The position numbers were made by a program, and so were the translations under genes. Positions 16,103-22,107 of a DNA stretch of 22,107 nucleotides are shown piece by piece. The notes below the pieces were generated by a model. It had not been told where the DNA came from. It worked only from the letters and a program-made list of their open reading frames with translations, and did not search any database. Position 1 is the stretch's first letter. Each line of letters begins with the position of its first letter. The stretch covers positions 1-22,107 of the forward strand of contig JAYMTA010001054.1 in NCBI GenBank assembly GCA_036897625.1. Reading direction: 5' to 3'. The stretch comes from Pelargonium cotyledonis. Its lineage: Eukaryota > Streptophyta > Magnoliopsida > Geraniales > Geraniaceae.

Positions 16103-16670
16103 TGTTTTGAAAACCGACCGGTTGAACCGGTAACCGGTGCGGTGACCGGTCCGGGTCTTTACTTATTCAAGGGACATGGTCAAACTCGGTCAAAACCGGT
16201 GACCCGGACCGGTTTTGTAAAATAATTATAGAAAAAAATTAAAATATTGATTGATTTATTAGAAATTTAAAATTAATTAAATTATTGATCGATTGAAGTT
16301 AATTGGAACATATTAATTAATTTTTAAAGGTAAGAATTGACTAATTCCGATTTTTTAGTTATGAAATTTTTGGAATTGTTCATTTTCTTGTTAAATGTTA
16401 ATAAATGATTTGTTGATTTGGAAGAATTGACTTCCTAAAATTTGGCATAATAATTATTACAATAAGTTTAAATTTGGTACAATTGCAATAATTGAATGTA
16501 CAAAAATATAGAGAGTCGATTGACTTTTTATTTATGATTATTGTTTCTATTAAAAAAAAAAGTTGATAAAATATTCATCTTAAGTGACCCGCCGGGTGAA
16601 CCGGGCGGACTGGTCGATTCCGTGACCCGGTGCCTTGACCGGTTAGACCTCCGGTCCGGTTTTTAAAACA
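16103..16670. mobile_element. MITE-like element with GC-rich terminal inverted repeats
   Basis: The left end TGTTTTGAAAACCGACCGG (from 16103) and the reverse complement of the right end, TGTTTTAAAAACCGGACCGG (to 16670), match. Both are followed by ACCGGT-rich subterminal DNA within an otherwise AT-rich region. The interior (~16220-16570) is AT-rich with no transposase. Size is about 568 bp. The left 115 bp also contains its own inverted ACCGGACCGG words near 16200. No clear target-site duplication is visible, so the superfamily is not assigned. Confidence 0.6.
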
Positions 16671-17179
16671 TTTAAAACCAATCGTGTTCTTAATTTCCCT
16701 AATAAAGTTGCTGGTTAGGAAATTATCCAATTTGTTTCCCAAATGAAGAACATAATATTGGTCATGTACAGAAGAATGTTTCACTGTAATAACTAGCAAG
16801 AGTGTATGTGCATTTATAGTATTTTTTTTCTGTCAACTTCTTAATTATTTTGCACTTAATTAATATTGGTCATGTACACATTTAATTTGTTTCTTGGTTA
16901 ACAAATGTGTGTATAGTGTCCGGTTCAAATATTACAATTTGATCACTTGCTACTATTTTTTATGAAGTTAAAATAAATATAATAAATTAAATTAAATAAA
17001 AAAAACAGCACAGCAAAAGGAATGATAGACAAAAAAAAAATTAAAACTAGACATAATAGACCTGAAAAATTGCAAAAATAATACATATTTTAGATATTGG
17101 ACCCAAGAACTTGCAAAAAATCTGAAAAATGGTACCACATTGATTGGTACTTCACATAGTTTTCTTTTTAATATTAGCC

Positions 17180-17201
17180 ATTAGTATATATATATACTAA
17201 T
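17180..17201. repeat. 22-bp perfect AT palindrome
   Basis: ATTAG-(TA)6-CTAAT, a perfect self-complementary sequence. It is probably a simple-repeat product; a cruciform role is speculative. Confidence 0.7.
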
Positions 17202-18397
17202 AAAATGTGATATATATGTTGCATAAAATAAATCCAAAACCCTACCATGCAGCTATGTATCCTGCTTTAGGTGAGTTTCGGTTCGAGTCGATTTTATTCC
17301 AAATCTCTGGTTTTTCATGCAACATAACTTTATCCATAGTTCGCGTCGATAAGATTTATTTTAAATGTTCAGACCACAGAAATGGTATAATAAAATCAAA
17401 AGAGGGACCAAAATAGTATGTGTTAGGTCTACGTTGAGCGTATGATATCAAAAGAAAATAGCAAAATGAAAATCTCAATGAATTGAGTTACGCGTACAAC
17501 AAAAAGTAACTCCCTAATTTTTCTCGCATCCCTTCCTCACACGACTCAATATGATTCAAACTCATGACCACTAATAGAAAAGTGTGTTGCATATTGAATC
17601 ACATAAAACTTTGTCCATATTTACAAGTTCGAGCAGAATAAAATAGACTCGATCAATATTTCAAGACTAGATTGGAAAAGCTGCATATTTTATTCATAAA
17701 ATCTAAGATATGATCCTAAACGTGCAATCTACACCTCATTCAAATCAAGCTCATATTAGGCCTTCCCAACTCGAAACAAAAACCCAACATGAATGTAACA
17801 TGGAATCCAAATTACCAGTTATAACCCTGAGGGATCACTTATTTGAAATATGTTTATGTGTCTACCTATTTGGGACTCAAAATTAAAGTCGACAATTTAG
17901 ACTCAAACTCGCGAGCACCCAAAGTTAATCAAACTAACTTTTGGGCCTAATCGTATCATACTATCTTATAAATTTTTAGGTTAACACAGTTCGGGTAAAC
18001 ACACACAAACTAATTCACATTTTCTAAGCCTAAGAAGTGAAATATGATCGCATCTCAAAACGTAAACAAACTTGAAGACTTTTTCATATCGAAACAATCA
18101 ATCAAACCCAAACAAACTCGATCCGGAAACCGAAATTGCCACATCCACTCAAAATGAAGAGATTCACCGATGCCAATGCTCTAAGATACTCTTTTTGAGA
18201 GAATAAATGGTCAAGCTATCTATTCTAGGGTTTTGGCTTTTGTTGTTTGGATTATATAGTGTTGTAAAAACAAAAGAATATAAACAAAAATGATGTTTTG
18301 AGGTCAAAAACCTGCAAAGTAAATAAGTAGAACACATGGGTTTCTGAAAATGTTGTTTGGAATCATTTTCAAAAGACACAATTATTTTATTTTTATT

Positions 18398-18417
18398 TTA
18401 TTATTATTATTATTATT
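18398..18417. repeat. TTA microsatellite
   Basis: Six or more uninterrupted TTA units following a TTTTA-rich run. Confidence 0.85.
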
Positions 18418-19180
18418 TTCTTTAGAATCCACAGAATCAAAGGCCAAAACAATGAGAAGAAACCAAAAAATGTCAATACTCCATAGGATTGTACTCTATA
18501 GTACAAATCATTATTGATCCGTGATTTCAGGTAGACCTAGAGGGAGGGACACTTTAGTCATTTCACATTTAAAAATTAAAAACTTTAATTATGTCTGTAT
18601 TGGACTCATCAAAACCCTAGGACTCTAATTGTCTCGTATGAAACAAAATATTGTCACATGAAATGTAACTAAAAGCAGTAACATTTTTAAAATTGTTGAA
18701 TTTTATGGTACAAAGTTAAAATTCAGTTAAATTGATCAACGAACAACTTTGTTAAATATAGTGTATGGTGGTAAACTATTTGCTAAAAATAAGAACAATT
18801 AGTTTCATTTGTACGTTTGAGTTTAAAGTCGATTCTCACTATTCTCGTCCTCAATAAACGATTATAAACATCACTATAAATTCTCACATGACTAGTCTTA
18901 GTCTATTGTTACTTAAACTTCATACACAATGTATAGATATATGATGTAATAAATGGACATAAAATAATAAAATTGAAGAAAAGATGAGAATGATAGGTGG
19001 CATAGGGTTGGGTGGAAAGTGGAGGGTCCATGTTGTCAATTGCAGGACCAACAAAGAAGAGCAAACCCAATGGGCTTGGCTCCCACCATTGTCCTTGCAA
19101 CACTTACACCTATACATACACCTATACACACACCCCAAACACACCCGTGGTATGTCCTTTGCCTCCATGCCCCCACATGA

Positions 19181-19199
19181 CTCTCTCTCTCTCTCTCTC
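19181..19199. repeat. CT microsatellite
   Basis: Nine CT units, followed by a broken CT-rich run to about 19215. Located about 550 bp upstream of the gene 8 TATA-like element. Confidence 0.85.
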
Positions 19200-19402
19200 C
19201 TCTTTCTCTCTCCTCTTTTTTACCCCAAAAAAATATGATGGATGAATGTGCCGAGCTACACAGTTAGGAATAGCTCTCACGTTCTCTGGTAGTTGAAAGT
19301 GGAAGTAGTCTTGAAATCTAATTGATTGTATTGTTCTATATAACTGAGGTGACTCTTAATCTAGTGTCTCTTGTCATTCATGCGTTGTGTTTTTTATGGT
19401 TA

Positions 19403-19622
19403 TGACTCATTACGTGAGAAAACGCATGTCGTTATATGAAAAAATCACCCACAAAGAGAAATCGGTCTCTTTTCATTAGGGGGTTATCTTAGTCATTTAG
19501 TACACTTTAATAATTACAATTCATTATGTGAGACAACTCACCTCGTTGATATATTAAAAAAAATTATATACTATGATCTGTTCTGTGATAAAACACACGT
19601 CATGAGTACATGAAAAAAATTA
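19403..19622. repeat. Three degenerate repeats upstream of gene 8
   Basis: Words of the form CATTA(C/T)GTGAGA(A/C)AAC-C-C-TCGTT(A)ATAT-AAAAAA occur near 19408, 19522 and 19578. The degeneracy is high and no function is evident. Confidence 0.35.
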
Positions 19623-19764
19623 TCATTTTTCTCTCTAGCGGCCCCTTTTTACTTAATAAAATTTGAACCCACAACTCATTGCAAATATCAAGCCCTAATT
19701 AGACTATTTGGGGTATCCCCACAAAACCTCTGTCTCTCTCCTATTTCTCTCTCTAGAATTTTTT

Positions 19765-19773
19765 CATAAATAC
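19765..19773 (+). promoter_or_regulatory. TATA-like element of SAUR gene 8
   Basis: CATAAATAC about 130 nt before the ATG at 19903. The leader between them carries a CT-rich run (about 19829-19846), typical of plant pyrimidine patches. Its position inside an upstream in-frame extension from 19708 indicates that the extension is not translated. Confidence 0.5.
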
Positions 19774-19902
19774 CCTCCAATCCCTCCCATTGTCACCACC
19801 ACTACTAAACTCACACTCCTCTCCCTTATCTCTCTCTCTCTCTCCCAACCTCCTCTTCTTTGTTCCTATCTTCTCTCCACACAAGCAAAAGAGAAAAGAA
19901 AA

Positions 19903-20226
19903 ATGGCCATTAGAAAATCAAACAAGCTATCACAACCGGCAGTGCTTAGGCAAATCCTCAAGAGATGCTCAAGCCTAGGCAAGAAAAACGGCGGCGGCTA
20001 CAGCGACGACGACGACCTACCCGGCGACGTGCCTAAAGGGCACTTCGCCGTGTACGTCGGGGAGAAGAGAAGTAGGTACATTGTCCCAATATCTTTCCTG
20101 ACCCACCCGGAGTTCCAATGCTTGCTCCGGCGGGCCGAGGAGGAGTTTGGGTTCGATCACGACATGGGCCTCACCATTCCATGCGAAGAGGTCGTTTTCA
20201 GATCTCTAACGTCCATGCTCCGATGA
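19903..20226 (+). CDS. SAUR50: SAUR50-type auxin-responsive protein, gene 8
   Basis: This is a 107-residue intronless SAUR of the SAUR50/SAUR12 subclade, recognised by the N-terminus [20 protein letters not shown], the RCSSLGKK basic segment and the [10 protein letters not shown] form (one Gly fewer than [11 protein letters not shown]). A Gly-run and acidic DDDD insert (30-38) precedes [14 protein letters not shown] (41-54), [14 protein letters not shown] (58-71), [16 protein letters not shown] (74-89), LTIPC (90-94) and TSMLR. The start at 19903 (GAAAAATGGCC) fits the clade; the upstream open frame spans the TATA-like element. The codons are markedly GC-richer than in the left array. Members of this clade are induced by auxin, brassinosteroid and light and inhibit PP2C.D phosphatases, for example in cotyledon opening. 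Function here is inferred by family. Confidence 0.95.
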   Translation: MAIRKSNKLSQPAVLRQILKRCSSLGKKNGGGYSDDDDLPGDVPKGHFAVYVGEKRSRYIVPISFLTHPEFQCLLRRAEEEFGFDHDMGLTIPCEEVVFRSLTSMLR

Positions 20227-20600
20227 AACGACGTGCACATGATGAGAGAGAGAATATTCTCGAGAAGGAGGAAAAAGAAAGATGGCCAAAGGATGAAGCA
20301 AAAAAGCGTATATATATTTTTTGCTTCTCTTTTTTTTTTACCATCTTTGTTCCCTCCTTCTCGATTTTCGTCACCAGATTGTCGTTATGTTCGTTACTGA
20401 TGACATTGTTTCTCGAGATCTTTCCGTTGCTGAAGACCTTGTTTCTTGATTTTTTCGAGTTTTTTATTTATTTTATTTATGATCTTTTTTTTTTTTTTTT
20501 TTTGATACTTTTATTTATGATCTGACCCACATGACCTATGAATATTTTTGTGGGGTGGAAATTGTAAAAAGTTGTATGATTTTCCTCACTGAGGTTGGAT
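20227..20600 (+). other. 3' flank and probable 3'UTR of gene 8
   Basis: CT- and T-rich sequence including an 18-19-base T run (about 20485-20503). No gene is seen, and there is no fold resembling that of genes 1-5. I found no clear GGA/ATAGAT/GTA-type DST element. Confidence 0.4.
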
Positions 20601-20648
20601 TGGATTCTATGACACCCTGTGAGAGAAGTATTGTTGATGATTTGAAGC

Positions 20649-20669
20649 TAATTAATTAATTAATTAATG
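20649..20669. repeat. TAAT microsatellite
   Basis: About five units of AATT/TAAT in a run. Confidence 0.85.
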
Positions 20670-21870
20670 ACAAGATGCCAGTTTGTTTTTTTCAATTCTT
20701 AAATTATACATATGTTATAGTATCATTTGTCATTTTTGTTTGTTTGTTGTTAATTTTAGTTTTTATTTTTTTTTCATTTAAAAGTATCTATTGTTTAAAT
20801 TATGAAAACAGTAACATTTTTAATATTAGTTGGCTGGAGATTTCTTACTCAAATAACAATGTCTGGAAAATTTAGATGACATATCTAGCACGAGTATATT
20901 CGAAGAGGTACGAGTAAAAAGAATGCAACTATCAAAACGTCTTTTCATGTTTTTCATATCAGAAATCACATGAACAAGTACACTATGGAGTCTTTCCATT
21001 CGACCTGAATCGTTTAAAACACTTGTTATACTTTACTCTCAAACGTTACCGGACTCTAACTTCGCTCCTTTGCAATTGAATGCTTCTCGTATCGTCATCA
21101 ATTCCACACTTCCACCACTCGAGACTCTAACTAGACTCAAGGCAGGCGTACGATGATGTCCTCTACTCCAACTGTTAGTTTTAGTTTTTTATTTTGTTTA
21201 GCTGTATTTATTTTTGTACTTCCTAACAAAAAAAAACAAAAATATAATTTATTATGAATTAATTACTTGGTAAATAATATATTATCATTTTCTAGATCTA
21301 TTTGAACTCTAAAATTGAATTAAAATAGCCTCTAGTTGTCGAATATTCTACTCTATTTTTGTTTTTGTAGTAGTAAATTAAATAAATTGAAATTAAGAAA
21401 AAAAATGGGTTGATTTGAGAAATAGAAAATAAATTGTTTTGTTTTTTCAAGTTCTACCAAATATGCTTGTCAGAGAATGTGGGGGTATAATTGTCCGTAC
21501 GGATCATCATATCATTGTAATTTTGTTAAGCACAAGGTTTTGAGTTTCCACTAATAGTAAGATTTTAGATAACAAAATACAATCAAATTTTGACCTAAAT
21601 ATATAATGATTTTTTTATCTTTCCAGCTATTTTTCAATATATAATTGAATAAGTAAGAGACATACTCTTTTTTATGCACGAACTTTGACCAAATGTACAA
21701 ATAAGTACATGAACTATTAAGTTTGAACTATTAAGTTAGTTTAGTTAACGGTGTTTAATTTATTGACTAACTTAAGCTGACTAGGATGACATGTAGATAT
21801 TTAATATATATTTTTAATTGAATCAAATCCATGTCACCGGGTGACGTGATTATATCATGTGAGTGAGTTT
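20670..21870. other. AT-rich intergenic stretch without a recognisable gene
   Basis: No supported frame. About 21670-21850 has wording common in plant dispersed repeats (TGCACGAACTTTGACC, AAGTACATGAACTATTAA, TTAACGGTGTTTAATTTATT), with GAACTATTAAGTT duplicated at 21711-21736. It is possibly a transposon remnant. Confidence 0.35.
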
Positions 21871-21989
21871 TTTTTTTTTTCTTCGTCTTCTTAATTTGAA
21901 GTCATAACATTGAGCAGCAGCTATGCAACACTAGAACACCATCTTCTCCATTCTCCAACACATTTACTCAACGACAGTACATCTGCAAC

Positions 21990-22034
21990 ATCGGCTCCGG
22001 CGACGGTTCATTTGTCATATCGGCTCCGGCGACG
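21990..22034. repeat. Duplicated GC-rich 16-mer near a possible promoter
   Basis: ATCGGCTCCGGCGACG occurs at 21990-22005 and 22019-22034, offset by 29 bp, in an otherwise AT-rich flank. It is followed by TTATATATAA (from 22035), a TATA-like element. This may be the promoter or leader of a gene starting beyond the window. Confidence 0.5.
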
Positions 22035-22107
22035 TTATATATAATCTGAGTTTCTCTTTTATGAATCTAATTCGCATAAGCCTTTCCTTTCTGCTTCTAC
22101 GATCCAA

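Larger units (their letters stand above)
16671..18900. other. AT-rich intergenic stretch without a recognisable gene
   Basis: Short chance frames only. It contains a 22-bp AT palindrome (17180-17201) and a TTA microsatellite (18398-18417). No promoter, tRNA or conserved protein frame could be recognised. Confidence 0.5.

Noticed and set aside
17207..17416. Plus-strand open frame beside the AT palindrome
   Set aside because: The first codon is GTG, it is short and compositionally like the surrounding non-coding DNA.
19708..19902. 65-codon upstream extension of gene 8
   Set aside because: It contains the TATA-like element and CT-rich leader, and the SAUR50-clade N-terminus begins exactly at the ATG at 19903.

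Overview
The window is plant nuclear DNA, almost certainly from a eudicot. It is AT-rich, has TATA-box promoters, intronless genes and long non-coding stretches, and every gene I can support belongs to one plant-specific family: SAUR (SMALL AUXIN UP RNA) auxin-responsive proteins. I cannot name the species from the sequence.

Layout. Six SAUR genes lie head-to-tail on the minus strand between 1271 and 9750 (stops at low coordinates, promoters at high coordinates). Genes 1-4 are nearly identical 94-residue proteins, gene 5 is a shortened 88-residue relative, and gene 6 is a more diverged 93-residue relative. A seventh SAUR (11663-11944, plus strand) points away from gene 6. An eighth (19903-20226, plus strand), a GC-richer SAUR50-type gene, lies about 8 kb further right beyond repeat-filled DNA. 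SAUR50-type genes also sit beside a SAUR cluster on Arabidopsis chromosome 4, so the arrangement looks ancestral.

The left array grew by tandem duplication of a unit made of gene plus intergenic DNA. Homologous promoter, 5' leader, 3'-flank and distal intergenic segments recur about every 1.6-2.1 kb. The first 1.1 kb of the window is the distal part of another unit, so the array probably continues to the left. The intergenic DNA also carries dead material: three copies of what looks like a decayed last exon of an unrelated gene, and two remnants of an extra SAUR gene.

Most interesting observations. (a) The 3' flanks of genes 1-5 share a predicted Y-shaped RNA fold: an outer stem enclosing a GC-rich hairpin and a CTTTTC/GAAAAG hairpin. 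Paired changes between copies, and G-U intermediates that pair only in the mRNA sense, suggest it is maintained as RNA. SAUR mRNAs are known for 3'UTR-driven instability, so a decay-related role is a reasonable inference. (b) Each array promoter carries two related ~200-bp modules, each with CACATG (a PIF-type E-box) four bases from TGTCTT (a TGTC auxin-response core). (c) Individual copies show changes in otherwise conserved SAUR-domain residues, so the array appears to be undergoing birth-and-death evolution.

The products are expected to work as other SAURs do: small, short-lived proteins induced by auxin that bind and inhibit PP2C.D phosphatases, keeping plasma-membrane H+-ATPases active and promoting acid-growth cell expansion. 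The remaining DNA (11945-19760 and 20600-22107) holds a MITE-like inverted-repeat element, degenerate tandem and direct repeats, microsatellites and no convincing gene. The extreme right edge may be the promoter of a further gene.
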